From: Massilia rubra
Lineage (GTDB): Bacteria > Pseudomonadota > Gammaproteobacteria > Burkholderiales > Burkholderiaceae_D
DNA length: 64,000 nt
Reading direction: 5' to 3'
Assembly: GCF_011682065.1 (NCBI RefSeq)
Contig: NZ_VUYU01000012.1
Span: 121,836 to 185,835 of the forward strand
The position numbers and the translations under genes are program-made. Position 1 is the first letter of the stretch, and each line of letters begins with the position of its first letter. Shown here in pieces: positions 50,018 to 59,313 of this stretch. The notes under the pieces were generated by a model. That model saw nothing but the letters and a program-made list of their open reading frames with translations. It made no database searches and was not told the DNA's origin.

Positions 50018-50860
50018 GTGTCCGGCGCCACCGTGCTGCTGGTGCTGTTCGCGGCGCTGCTGCATGCGAGCTGGAACGCACTGGTCAAGGCCGGCCCCGA
50101 TAAACTCCTTTCCACGGTATTGGTGGCCAGCGGCGGCGCTGTGCTGGCCGCGCTGGCGCTGCCGTTCCTGGCGTTGCCGGCGCCGGCCAGTTGGCCGTGG
50201 CTGATCGCGTCGGCCTGCTGCCACCTGGCTTACTACCGTCTGCTGGCCGCCGCCTATGCGCATGGCGACATGAGCCACGCGTATCCGTTGATGCGCGGCA
50301 GCGCGCCCTTGCTGGTGGCGCTCGCTTCCGCCGCGCTCGTCGGAGAAGTGCTCAGCCTGCGGCAGTATGGCGCGATCGCGCTCATTTGCGCCGGCGTGCT
50401 GGCGATGAGCCTGTGGCGCGCCGCTGGCGCCACGTCGCCCTCGCGCCGCGCCACCCTGTTCGCCTTACTCAACGCCGCCGTGATCGCGTGCTACACGCTG
50501 GTCGACGGCATCGGCGTGCGCCGCTCCGGCGCGCCGCTGGCCTACACACTGTGGCTGTTCGCGCTGTCGGCCGCTGTGCTGCTGGTGTCGGTGATGGGCG
50601 AGCGCCAGGCCTTGCTTGCTTATGCGGGCCGGTACTGGAAGACCGGCCTGCTCGGCGGCTTTGTTTCGATGGCGTCGTACGGGTTGGCCCTGTGGGCGAT
50701 GACGGCGGCGCCGGTGGCCGTCATCGCCGCGCTGCGCGAAACGTCGATCCTGTTTTCGGCGCTGATCGCCAGCGTGTTCCTGCGCGAGCGGCTTGGCGTG
50801 CGTCGCCTGTGCGCGGTCGGCATGATTGCCGGCGGTGCGGTGGCGATGCGCTTTGCGTGA
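50018..50860 (+). CDS. EamA/DMT-family transporter
   Basis: 280 residues, GTG start. About ten membrane segments forming two EamA repeats; typical elements LLHASWNALVK in helix 1, YAHGDMSHAYPLMRGSAPLL, and AALRETSILFSALIASVFLRE in the second repeat. Substrate unknown; drug or metabolite export is typical. Ten bases after the LOG gene, so probably co-transcribed. Confidence 0.87.
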   Translation: MSGATVLLVLFAALLHASWNALVKAGPDKLLSTVLVASGGAVLAALALPFLALPAPASWPWLIASACCHLAYYRLLAAAYAHGDMSHAYPLMRGSAPLLVALASAALVGEVLSLRQYGAIALICAGVLAMSLWRAAGATSPSRRATLFALLNAAVIACYTLVDGIGVRRSGAPLAYTLWLFALSAAVLLVSVMGERQALLAYAGRYWKTGLLGGFVSMASYGLALWAMTAAPVAVIAALRETSILFSALIASVFLRERLGVRRLCAVGMIAGGAVAMRFA

Positions 50861-50905
50861 CGGCACATCAGTCAGGTAAAGCGCATCGTGTCCGATGCTC
50901 ACGGT

Positions 50906-51349
50906 CTATTCTGAAGATGTCGCCTTTTCGGAGACGTCAGTTGCACGATCGTGGCGCTGCTTCATAAAGCTAGTCACTGTGCCAATGATCGTGGTGGTTA
51001 GAACGATGCCAGCTAGAACATCCTTATTCATCATGGCGAAAATCAACGTCATACCGTATCCACCGGCGATGAAGCTGTAGGTCATCCAGTGAACGCGTTG
51101 GATATCTTTCATTTTGGCGTTGATGATGTTCAGTTGTCGTTCTCGAAGATGGGCCGAATCTGCCTCGAGTATTTTCAGGATGCGCTCGGGTGCATCGGCG
51201 ATGACTCCTCCGTACTGACGCATGATGTCAGGGGGAGGCAGAAAGCTGGTGGACGCATGGCGGCGGCGGCGGCATGCGGCCACGTTGACCCGCCGCTCCG
51301 GCGCTGAATCATCACTTGTCGCTGCGTGAGGATGCGACGATATGAACAT
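50906..51349 (-). CDS. DUF2335 membrane protein
   Basis: 147 residues. Residues ~46-140 show the DUF2335 plan: PPPDIMRQYGGVIADAPERIL, a charged helix with HLRERQLNIINAK, then two membrane segments (FIAGGYGMTLIFAMMN; AGIVLTTTIIGTVTSFM). Function unknown; such proteins are common next to mobile or phage-like genes. GGAG lies 8 bases before the ATG. 85 bp after a small same-strand gene, so they may form a pair. Confidence 0.75.
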   Translation of the reverse strand: MFISSHPHAATSDDSAPERRVNVAACRRRRHASTSFLPPPDIMRQYGGVIADAPERILKILEADSAHLRERQLNIINAKMKDIQRVHWMTYSFIAGGYGMTLIFAMMNKDVLAGIVLTTTIIGTVTSFMKQRHDRATDVSEKATSSE

Positions 51350-51434
51350 GCGGCATCGCTCCGGGCTTCTTGGCAAGGTATCGGCGCAATTGCAGAAAAC
51401 CCGGCCCGCTTCACGCGGCGTCGATAGCACATAC

Positions 51435-51641
51435 CTACTTGTTTTTTTGCTGTTCGACATCTCGGCCTACCTTGTCGATGGCCGCTTCCATCCTGCTCCC
51501 TATCCCTGCCCAGTTGTCGCGCATCATCTCGGCAGCGCTTTGATGTATCCGGACTCCGCCGTACTCGCCGTACTCGCTGTAGTCGCTGCTCGGCCGCAAC
51601 GAAAAAACGCCGGGAAACGCCTTGAGTAGTTTCGACAGCAT
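51435..51641 (-). CDS. Small protein upstream of DUF2335 gene
   Basis: 68 residues, not recognised. MLSKLLKAFPGVFSL start (amphipathic), Tyr/Gly-rich middle (DYSEYGEYGGVRI), helical end (AAIDKVGRDVEQQKNK). A strong GGAGG lies 6 bases before the ATG. Orientation and spacing suggest co-transcription with the DUF2335 gene. Confidence 0.62.
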   Translation of the reverse strand: MLSKLLKAFPGVFSLRPSSDYSEYGEYGGVRIHQSAAEMMRDNWAGIGSRMEAAIDKVGRDVEQQKNK

Positions 51642-51725
51642 GAAAAACCTCCAATCAGAACATAGGCACATCACTCATGTACCGATTGGACCTGCGCGCA
51701 CCACGGTTAGTTCAAGCTATCTTCG

Positions 51726-54425
51726 TCATGCCGCATCGGCGTGCGGGCCGAACAAGGGACGCCCGGCGCTGTCGCAGCCGGCCTGCATGCGCGCCTGTTC
51801 TTCAAGCAACAAGGCGATCTGCGCCGGCGGCACCGGACGGCTGAACAGGTAGCCCTGCATCTCGTCGCAGTCGTTATCGCGCAGGAAGGCGCACTGCTGC
51901 TCGGTCTCGACGCCTTCGGCGATCACGCGCAGCTTGAGCATGTGCCCGAGCGAGATCACCGCCTTGGCGATGGCCTGGTCGTCGGGATTGTCGGCCAGTT
52001 CGCGCACGAAGGACTTGTCGATCTTCAGGGTGCTGATGGGGAAGGACTTGAGCGCCGACAGGCTCGAATAGCCGGTCCCGAAGTCGTCGATCGACAGCGA
52101 AATGCCCATCGCCTTCAACTCGCGCATCTTCTCGACCGATTGCGACAGGTCGCGCATGATCAGGCTTTCGGTCACTTCGAGCTCCAGCGCGCTTGGTGTC
52201 AGGGCGCTCTCGCGCAGGGCCGCGGCGACCCGTTCGACCAGGCGCTTTTCTTCGAACTGGCGCGGCGAGACATTGACCGACATCGTCACCGGCCCCAGGC
52301 CCGCATCTTGCCACGCCTTGTTCTGGCGGCACGCCGTGTGCAGCACCCAGTCGCCGATGGCGACAATCAGCCCGCTTTCTTCGGCCAGTCCGATGAAGCG
52401 CAGCGGCGAGATCACGCCATGCTCGGGATGCTCCCAGCGGATCAGCGCTTCGACGCCGAAAATGAGGCCGCTGCGCAGGTCCACCTTGGGCTGGTACAGC
52501 AGGTGGAACTGGCCGTCGTCGAGGGCGCCGCGCAAGCCTTCGAGCAGCACCAGTTTTTCTTCCACGCTGGCGTTCATCTCGCGCGTGTAGAACTGGAAGT
52601 TGTTGTTGCCCATCTCCTTGGCGCGGTACATGGCGGCGTCGGCGTTCATCATCAGGGTGTTCGGCCCGGTCCCGTCGCGCGGGTACATCACCACCCCCAT
52701 GCTGCAGCTGACCTGCACTTCCTGGCCGCCCAGCAGGATCGGTTCGGTGACGGCCTGGCGGATCTTTTCCAGCACCGGCGTGACCGCCATCGGGTTGTCC
52801 GGCTGGTCGGGCAGGATGATGATGAATTCGTCGCCGCCGAAGCGCCCCAGCGTGTCTTCGCGCCGCACGCAGGCCGCCATGCGCGTGCCGACCACCTTGA
52901 GCAGTTCGTCGCCGGCGTTGTGACCGAGGCCGTCGTTGACCAGCTTGAAGCCATCGAGGTCGATGAAGGCCACCGCCACGCAGCGGTTGCGGCGCTGCGC
53001 CTGGACGATGGCCTGGTCCAGGCGGTCGCGGATCAGGCTGCGGTTGGGCAGGCCGGTCAGCTCGTCGTGGTGCGCCATGTGGCGGATGCGTTCCTCGGCC
53101 ACCTTGCGCTCGGTGATGTCGCGCACGATCGCCACCACGCCGTCTTCGACCGCCACCACCTGGCGGTGCAGCCAGCAGGTACGCGCGCCGCTCAATTCGG
53201 CCAGCCATTCGGCTTCGTGCACGCCGCCGTCCAGCGTGACCTTGATCAGGTCTTCGAAGATGCCGTTGTCGCGAAAGGCCGGCAGCATGGCCGACAGGCG
53301 CATGCCGCGCAGGGCCGGCTTGTCCATGCCGGCCAGTTTTTCGGCGCGCGTGTTGGTCGCTTCGATCACGAAGTCGCTGATTGCGCCGCCGTCGTCGACG
53401 ATGCTGCGCATGACGAAAAAGGCATCCAGGCTCGCTTCCGAGGCGGCGGCGTAGGTTTCCTGGGCGCGCCGGATGCGGCGCCGGGTGCGCGTGAGCTGCC
53501 ACGACCAGACGCACACCAGGGTGACGATGACGACCAGCACGGCGCTGCCGCTGCCGGCCACCCACAGGTAGTTGCGGCGCTGCTGCTCGAAAGCGGCCAT
53601 CGACTCGTGTTCGGACAGGCCGACCAGCGCGGTCAGCGAAAAACCGTGCAGGCGGCGCACGCTGGTGTAGCGGCGCACGCCGTCCCAGCTGCTGGCCACC
53701 GCCTGGCCGGCGCCGGCCTCGCGCGCGAAGCGCGGCGCGGCCTGGCCCCAGACCACCTTGTCGCCGATGCGCAGGGCGCGGAAAACGCCGTCGGTCCCAT
53801 ATAGCCCGAGCGCGCCCGACTCGCCTAGGCGCGAGCGCTCGTAGCCGCTGGTGAAGTAGGCCGGGTCGACTTCGACGATGACGACGCCGGCGAAGCTGCC
53901 ATCCTTGTCGTTCAGGCGCCGCGTGAAGTGCAGGTGCCAGTCGGGATTGGCGTCGTCGCGCAGGGTCTGGCTGACGTAGGGCGTGCTGGTATCGCTGTCG
54001 CGGTGGAAGCCGAAGTAGCCCTGGTGCGACACGTCGATCATGCGCGCCGGCGGATTGCTGGCCACCAGCATGCCGTCGCGGTCGGCGATGCTGACCACGA
54101 ACACCAGGCCCGAAGGCAGCAAGCCTTGCTGGTTCAGGGCGGGCAGGGCGCCGGCCGTGCCTTTCAGTTCGACCGCGTACTTGAGCACTTTCAGGGTCTG
54201 GTCGATGCTGCCCAGGTTGCGCTGCATCTGCGCTTCGTAGGTGTCGATCAGTTCCTGGCTCGACGCGCGCGCGGCGCTCTGCGCGGCGGCGCGCTCGATG
54301 CCGATGAAGTGGTCGGTGGCCATCCAGATCATCACCAGTAGCAGCATGGCGAACAGCGGCAGCGAGATGTGGGTTTCCTGCGCCAGCCCGAGCAGGCGCG
54401 TGAGGCGGGCGCGCGTGCCGTTCAT
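51726..54425 (-). CDS. Cache-PAS-GGDEF-EAL membrane protein
   Basis: 899 residues. Membrane segment ~18-38, periplasmic dCache-like sensor ~45-280 (SIADRDGMLVASNPPARMID, VVIVEVDPAYFTSGYERS), second segment ~290-312, PAS ~330-430, GGDEF ~440-610 with intact GGDEF (530-534) and DLDGFK, EAL ~625-880 with intact EAL (659-661) and DDFGTGYSS. Ligand binding in the periplasm probably shifts the balance of c-di-GMP synthesis and breakdown. It is the last gene of a three-gene operon with a porin and a PstS-like periplasmic protein (2-bp gap). Confidence 0.94.
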   Translation of the reverse strand: MNGTRARLTRLLGLAQETHISLPLFAMLLLVMIWMATDHFIGIERAAAQSAARASSQELIDTYEAQMQRNLGSIDQTLKVLKYAVELKGTAGALPALNQQGLLPSGLVFVVSIADRDGMLVASNPPARMIDVSHQGYFGFHRDSDTSTPYVSQTLRDDANPDWHLHFTRRLNDKDGSFAGVVIVEVDPAYFTSGYERSRLGESGALGLYGTDGVFRALRIGDKVVWGQAAPRFAREAGAGQAVASSWDGVRRYTSVRRLHGFSLTALVGLSEHESMAAFEQQRRNYLWVAGSGSAVLVVIVTLVCVWSWQLTRTRRRIRRAQETYAAASEASLDAFFVMRSIVDDGGAISDFVIEATNTRAEKLAGMDKPALRGMRLSAMLPAFRDNGIFEDLIKVTLDGGVHEAEWLAELSGARTCWLHRQVVAVEDGVVAIVRDITERKVAEERIRHMAHHDELTGLPNRSLIRDRLDQAIVQAQRRNRCVAVAFIDLDGFKLVNDGLGHNAGDELLKVVGTRMAACVRREDTLGRFGGDEFIIILPDQPDNPMAVTPVLEKIRQAVTEPILLGGQEVQVSCSMGVVMYPRDGTGPNTLMMNADAAMYRAKEMGNNNFQFYTREMNASVEEKLVLLEGLRGALDDGQFHLLYQPKVDLRSGLIFGVEALIRWEHPEHGVISPLRFIGLAEESGLIVAIGDWVLHTACRQNKAWQDAGLGPVTMSVNVSPRQFEEKRLVERVAAALRESALTPSALELEVTESLIMRDLSQSVEKMRELKAMGISLSIDDFGTGYSSLSALKSFPISTLKIDKSFVRELADNPDDQAIAKAVISLGHMLKLRVIAEGVETEQQCAFLRDNDCDEMQGYLFSRPVPPAQIALLLEEQARMQAGCDSAGRPLFGPHADAA

Positions 54426-54427
54426 GC

Positions 54428-54874
54428 TCAGCGCACCATCAGCACGGCCTTGACGCTCGGGTCGAGCGCGGCCTTGTCGATGTAGCCGATCAGGGCCGGA
54501 TTGTCGGCCACCATGCGCCGCACGGCGGCGCTGTCGGCGGCTTCCTGGGGTGGCTGGCCGCGTCCCGTGAAGATCATCTTGGTCCAGTAAGCCTTGAGCA
54601 GGGCCGGCGTCTTGGCGGCCACGCGCGCATAGAATTCGTCGCGCAGCGGGGAGCCGATGCGCTGGTCGAGCGCCACCGCTTCGGCGCCGTCGGGAAAGGT
54701 GCCGACCTGGCCGAGGAAGATGTCGGCCACCTGGTCGGCGCGCAGGCTGGCGACCGGGCTTTTGGCCGAGACGATCACCACCAGTTCGGCGCCGGCGGCG
54801 TGCAGCGATGGCGCAGACAATGCCACCGCCAGGGCGCAGGCGCCCAGCACGCGTCGAAGTGAGTTGTTGATCAT
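54428..54874 (-). CDS. Small PstS-like periplasmic binding protein
   Basis: 148 residues. Signal peptide ~1-27 (GACALAVALSAPSLHAA). Mature part: VSAKSPVASLRADQVADIFLGQ, PLRDEFYARVAAKTPALLKAYWTKMIFTG and IGYID, the pattern of short phosphate ABC transporter substrate-binding-like proteins encoded away from pst genes. About half the size of PstS, so it may bind but not deliver to a transporter. Between porin (10 bp) and Cache-GGDEF-EAL (2 bp) genes; a sensor subunit is likely (inference). Confidence 0.83.
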   Translation of the reverse strand: MINNSLRRVLGACALAVALSAPSLHAAGAELVVIVSAKSPVASLRADQVADIFLGQVGTFPDGAEAVALDQRIGSPLRDEFYARVAAKTPALLKAYWTKMIFTGRGQPPQEAADSAAVRRMVADNPALIGYIDKAALDPSVKAVLMVR

Positions 54875-54884
54875 GGCGCCATCC

Positions 54885-56144
54885 TCAGAACACGAAGTCG
54901 AGCACCGCGCTCGCGAGGTTCACGCGCGGGTGCGCGCCAAAGCCCGGCTGCACGTTGAACAGGGTGCCGCGCGAATGCTGGCCCGGGCGCACCCGGTCGT
55001 ACTGGAGCTTGAGGGCGATATTGTGGCGCACATCCCAGCGCATCCCGGCGCTGACGGTGTTCTGGACCGGCACGCTCTTGAGCAGGTAGTTCAGGCCTTC
55101 ATTGAGCTGGGCGGCCGGTGCGGCCAGCTGCGGCGGCAAGCCGTCCAGCGGCAGGCCGGGGTCGCGCGTGGCACTCTTGGCCTTGGCGCCGGCGAACGCG
55201 ATATACGGCGTGAAGGCGCCGAAGCGGTAGCCGGCGCTGGAATACACCGTAACCGACTTGCCGAAAAAGGAATGGGTGGTGAAGCGCCCGATTTCGCCCA
55301 TGACGAACCAGTTGCCGGGATCGTAAGTGGCGCCGACGGTCAGGGCGTTGAAGCGCTTGCTCTCGACTTCATATTGACGCGCCAGGTCTTCGCCGCGCGG
55401 GCCGAACTGGCGCAGGCCGTCGAACAGATAGCCGGCCAGGTTGATCGTCACCTCGCTGCTGAAGGCGCTGATGCGCCCGCTCAGGGCGCCGTGTTCGGCG
55501 GTGGTCGAGATGCCGGTCAGTTTGCGCGCCTTGACACTGTTCTCGTCGAGCAGTTGCAGGGTGGTGCCGCCGGCGAATGCCTGGCTGACGAATTTGACGT
55601 CGCCGGCGCGCCAGCGGTAGCTGACATCGACCCCGTCGCTGTTGCTGATCGGGATGGCGCCGTACACTTCCACCGGCGTGCGCGCCCACGGGTAGGCATA
55701 GCCGATCTTGCGGTAGTCGGCCGCCAGGAAGATCGGCAGGCCGATGCGCCCGAGCCGCAGCGACAGGTCCGGCGTGGCCTGGTATTTGACATTGGCCCAT
55801 TCGACGATGGGGCGGTAGCTGTGGTCGAGCCGCTGTTCGGCGATCACCTGCACCACGCCCGACCACTGCTTGTTGACGGTCACGCCGAGCTGCGCGCCGA
55901 GGCGGCTGTCCACATGCGCACTCCAGGCGTCGGTGTAGCCGGCCCCGGTGGCCTTGAGGACGCTGGAGGAAAAATCGGCATGGCGGTTGTCGGAGTAGGT
56001 CACCGCGGCCGTGCCGAAGCCGCCGAAGGTCCAGGCCAGCCCGTCCGGATCGGCCGCGCGCGCGCCGCCGCCGGCCAGCAGCAGGGCGGCCAGGGTGCAG
56101 GCGCGCGTGACGACAGGGGCAGGGCGGGAAGCAAGCTTGGTCAT
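54885..56144 (-). CDS. Outer-membrane porin-like protein
   Basis: 419 residues. Signal peptide ~1-30 (LAALLLAGGGARA). Mature sequence alternates polar and hydrophobic residues through many strands (GFGTAAVTYSDN, LSLRLGRIGLPIFLAADYRK, VSYRWRAGDVKFVSQAF) and ends in a C-terminal Phe (VLDFVF), the usual outer-membrane insertion signal. First gene of the operon with the PstS-like and c-di-GMP genes. The start at MTKLAS is preferred over an upstream in-frame codon that would add residues before the signal peptide. Confidence 0.85.
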   Translation of the reverse strand: MTKLASRPAPVVTRACTLAALLLAGGGARAADPDGLAWTFGGFGTAAVTYSDNRHADFSSSVLKATGAGYTDAWSAHVDSRLGAQLGVTVNKQWSGVVQVIAEQRLDHSYRPIVEWANVKYQATPDLSLRLGRIGLPIFLAADYRKIGYAYPWARTPVEVYGAIPISNSDGVDVSYRWRAGDVKFVSQAFAGGTTLQLLDENSVKARKLTGISTTAEHGALSGRISAFSSEVTINLAGYLFDGLRQFGPRGEDLARQYEVESKRFNALTVGATYDPGNWFVMGEIGRFTTHSFFGKSVTVYSSAGYRFGAFTPYIAFAGAKAKSATRDPGLPLDGLPPQLAAPAAQLNEGLNYLLKSVPVQNTVSAGMRWDVRHNIALKLQYDRVRPGQHSRGTLFNVQPGFGAHPRVNLASAVLDFVF

Positions 56145-56503
56145 AAATAGAAGTCCGGTGAAGCATGCCTTGCGCAGGCGCAGCACGTCGGTGCGCGCGC
56201 GTGGCTCAGGCCAGGTGCGGGAATGTTGTTTTTCAGGCTAGCGGGAATTGGGCCAGCGCGGGGTTCAGCTTCGACTTTATAGAGCAGGGTGGCGCTTGTC
56301 GATCATTATCCTCCCGTTCGTAATCGTCCTGATAACTTGTGATGCGTAAGTGCAACATTTGGATAGATTGTCGAAGGGCGGGTGGGGCGGGGCGGCGCGC
56401 GATACCGAAACGGGGATCGCGCGGCGCGAAAAATTCATTGGTCCGCACGGCGCGCCAGGCCTACCCTGAGTTGGCAGGACAACCACAACCATAACGGAGA
56501 CCC
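56145..56503. other. Divergent intergenic region between porin and arabinanase genes
   Basis: 359 bp without a gene. Holds promoters for both directions and a perfect inverted repeat CGCGCGAT/ATCGCGCG (56396-56423). An AT-richer patch lies at ~56270-56370. Confidence 0.55.
56396..56423. promoter_or_regulatory. Inverted repeat upstream of arabinanase gene
   Basis: CGCGCGAT, 12-base spacer, ATCGCGCG; about 80-108 bp before the start codon. Candidate operator or hairpin. Confidence 0.35.
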
Positions 56504-57874
56504 ATGTTAAAACCACTTATCGCGGCGCTGGCCCTGGCCATGTGTGCCGCCCCGGCGTCGGCCATCGAACTGGCCGGCGTCAAGAACGCGCACGACCCCG
56601 GCACCGTCACCAAGGACGGCGACACCTACTTCAACTTCACCACGGGCAAAACGGGCATCTGGCATTCGACCTCAAAAGACCTGCTCACCTGGTCGGCGCA
56701 GAGCAAGCCGGTGTTTGCCACCTATCCGGGTTGGATCGCCAACAAGATCCCCGGCTTTAGCGGGGACATGTGGGCGCCCGACGTGATCCACATGAACGGT
56801 TACTACTACCTGTATTACTCGGTGTCGTCCTGGGGCTCGACGACGTCGGCGATCGGCGTGGCGCGTTCGGCGTCGCTGAAAAACCCGGCGTGGACCGACC
56901 TTGGCATCGTGGTCGAATCGTTCGGCAGCCCGGCCGAAATCAATGCGATCGACCCGGCCCTGTTCCGCGACCATGACGGCAAGGTGTACATGTCGTACGG
57001 CTCGTTCTTCGGCGGGATCGGGGTGGCGCAGATCAACCAGGCCAACGGCAAGCTGGCCGGCAGCGTGACCAAGGTATTGGGCGGCGGGCACCAGGATATC
57101 GAGGCGCCGTACATCACGCGCAATGGCGAGTATTACTACCTGTTCGTCAACCGCGGTGCCTGCTGCCGGCTGGCCGACAGCACCTACTACGTGGAGGTGC
57201 TGCGCGCCACCAGCGTGACCGGGCCGTATTCGGGCGCGCGCACGATCCTGCCGAACACCGACGGCAAGTACAGGGGGCCGGGCCACGTGGGAGTGCTCAA
57301 GCAGGATGGCTGCAATTACGTCTCGACCCATTACTACGACCTGAGCGACAAGGGCAACGCCAAGCTGGACATCCTGAAGATGAGCTACAGCGGCGGCTGG
57401 CCGAGCATGACGCGCAATTTCAGCAGCTTCGCCGGCTGCGGCGGCATCAGCGACGGCGCGTATGCGATCAAGTCACGCGCCAGCGGCAAGGTGCTGACGG
57501 TGGCCGGTGCGGCCACGGCCAACGGCGCCCTGGTGCAGCAGGCTGCCGACAGCGGCGCGAAACACCAGTCGTGGTATGTGATCGGGCAGGGTGATGGCGT
57601 CTACAGCATCATCAACGCGGGCAGTTTGCGCAGCCTGGATAACTACGGTAACTCGACCACGGCCGGCACGCCCATCGCGCAGTGGGATTACTGGGCCGGC
57701 AGCGGGCAGAAGTGGCGTTTTGCCAGTCCGGCGGCGGGCTTTTACACGGTGAGCAACCAGCTGAGCGGGATGGCGCTGGACCTCAAGGGCGGCAGCGCGC
57801 AGGATAATGCGGCCATCATCCAGAACGGGCTCAATAACGCCGTCAACCAGCAGTGGACCTTGCAGCGGCGTTAA
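56504..57874 (+). CDS. Secreted GH43 endo-arabinanase with ricin-type lectin domain
   Basis: 456 residues. Signal peptide ~1-20. GH43 five-blade propeller ~22-315: catalytic base Asp in AHDPGTV (~30), Asp in NAIDPALF, acid Glu in DIEAPYI, plus MWAPDVIHMNGYYYLYYSVS typical of endo-1,5-alpha-L-arabinanases. C-terminal ricin-B/CBM13-like trefoil ~320-456 with QSW, QKW and QQW repeats, which binds plant polysaccharide. Degrades arabinan of pectin outside the cell. ACGGAGACCC precedes the ATG. No sugar-uptake genes adjoin. Confidence 0.92.
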   Translation: MLKPLIAALALAMCAAPASAIELAGVKNAHDPGTVTKDGDTYFNFTTGKTGIWHSTSKDLLTWSAQSKPVFATYPGWIANKIPGFSGDMWAPDVIHMNGYYYLYYSVSSWGSTTSAIGVARSASLKNPAWTDLGIVVESFGSPAEINAIDPALFRDHDGKVYMSYGSFFGGIGVAQINQANGKLAGSVTKVLGGGHQDIEAPYITRNGEYYYLFVNRGACCRLADSTYYVEVLRATSVTGPYSGARTILPNTDGKYRGPGHVGVLKQDGCNYVSTHYYDLSDKGNAKLDILKMSYSGGWPSMTRNFSSFAGCGGISDGAYAIKSRASGKVLTVAGAATANGALVQQAADSGAKHQSWYVIGQGDGVYSIINAGSLRSLDNYGNSTTAGTPIAQWDYWAGSGQKWRFASPAAGFYTVSNQLSGMALDLKGGSAQDNAAIIQNGLNNAVNQQWTLQRR

Positions 57875-57890
57875 TACGCGGGGATACGGA

Positions 57891-58397
57891 TCACCAGAGG
57901 CGCTGGCCCGACACGTCGAGCTGCGTCAGGTACAGCCTCAGGTCGAATTCGTACTGGTGGTAGTTCGGCTCCATGTAGCAGCACAGCTTGTAGAAAGCCT
58001 TGTCGTGCTGCTTTTCCTTGACGTGCGCCAGTTCGTGCACGGCGATCATGCGCAGGAATTCGATCGGCGTGTCCTTGAACACGGTGGCCACGCGGATCTC
58101 GTGCTTGGCCTTGAGCTTGTTGCCCTGTACGCGCGAGATGAAGGTGTGCAGGCCGAGCGCGTGCTGGATCACGTGCAGTTTGCTGTCGAAGACGACCTTG
58201 TTGATCGGGTCGGCGTTGCGCAGGAATTCGGTCTTGAGGTCTTGCACGTAGTCGTACAGGGCGCGGTCGGTGCGCACCTCGTGGGCGGCGGGGTAGCGCT
58301 GCTTGAGCACGTCGCCGAGCTTGTTTTGCGCGATCAGCTGGGTCACTTGCGCCTGCGTCTGCTCGGAATAGGCGCTCAGGTATTTAAGGGGTTGCAT
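57891..58397 (-). CDS. YgjP-like zinc metallopeptidase-type protein
   Basis: 168 residues. HELAHVKEKQHDKAFYKL gives the HExxH zinc site and the downstream H/D pattern of the YgjP/WLM (DUF45) family; later Tyr- and Glu-rich EPNYHQYEFDLRLYL. No signal peptide, so cytoplasmic. Substrate unknown. It converges on the arabinanase gene. Confidence 0.85.
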   Translation of the reverse strand: MQPLKYLSAYSEQTQAQVTQLIAQNKLGDVLKQRYPAAHEVRTDRALYDYVQDLKTEFLRNADPINKVVFDSKLHVIQHALGLHTFISRVQGNKLKAKHEIRVATVFKDTPIEFLRMIAVHELAHVKEKQHDKAFYKLCCYMEPNYHQYEFDLRLYLTQLDVSGQRLW

Positions 58398-58513
58398 GAG
58401 GGCACTTTACCATATCGTCCCACCACGGCATGCATGAAAGCGACATGGCGGGTTGCGCGATGGCGGCGTTGATAGTGCATATGTTAAAGTTTGTCAAATT
58501 ACAAAATGAACAT

Positions 58514-59149
58514 ATGAACCAGAATCCCTACGCGCCGCCCCAGGCCGACATGACCCAGCCAGCGCCGGCGACCGGTTCCGACGAGGTCTTCTATATTGTC
58601 TCGCAGCGCAAGTTCACGATCCTGTTCCTGGCGACCGTGGGCATGTATGAATTCTACTGGTTTTACCGGCAATGGGGCTTCGTCCGGCAGCAACGCCGGC
58701 TTGCGAATGGCCCCGGCGGTAATCTGTGGCCGGCCGCGCGCGCCGTGTTCGCCCTGCTCTTCGTCCAATCCCTGTTCAGCGCCGTGGCCGCTCACGCGGC
58801 GGCCAGAGGGCGCCCACTGGTGTGGAACCATAAAAACCACGGCGTGGTCCTGGTAACGCTGATCGGCGCCACGCACGTCATGAACTGGATGCCGGACACG
58901 AACCTCGACAGCGGGTTGGTCACCGCGATCATCTTTATCCTGGTGTTTGCCACCTGCTACAGCGAATGCCTGGCGCAGGGCTACATCAACCAAAGTTGCG
59001 GCGATCCCCGGGGCGAGGGCAACAAGGAATTGACGCGGGCGAACTACATCTGGATCGCCCTCGGATGCGTGCTATGGGTGGTGCTGCTCGTGGACATGTT
59101 CATGCTCGAGGAGTTCATGGCCCTGCTCATGCCCGAGGAAGTCGATTGA
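58514..59149 (+). CDS. Small multi-pass membrane protein, paralogue A
   Basis: 211 residues. Starts MNQNPYAPPQADM, then SQRKFTILFLATVGMYEFYW followed by FYRQW, a pattern of widespread small membrane proteins. Four to five membrane segments; conserved QGYINQSCGDPRGEGNKEL near the end. Function unknown. The next gene is a tandem paralogue. No Shine-Dalgarno sequence precedes the ATG; a three-codon ORF (ATG at 58506) ends across the start. Confidence 0.8.
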   Translation: MNQNPYAPPQADMTQPAPATGSDEVFYIVSQRKFTILFLATVGMYEFYWFYRQWGFVRQQRRLANGPGGNLWPAARAVFALLFVQSLFSAVAAHAAARGRPLVWNHKNHGVVLVTLIGATHVMNWMPDTNLDSGLVTAIIFILVFATCYSECLAQGYINQSCGDPRGEGNKELTRANYIWIALGCVLWVVLLVDMFMLEEFMALLMPEEVD

Positions 59150-59313
59150 CGCGGCTCGCTGGCCGGGAAGGCTGCGCGCCGACAGGTGGTGATGGGGCGG
59201 GCGACCTGTAATCGATTCCAATCTGCTCAAAAAAACAACAAGAATACCCTTGTCAGATAGGCACGAGGCGAAAAGTTCTGTTAAAATTATGCAACTTTTC
59301 CTGAAAGAATTAT

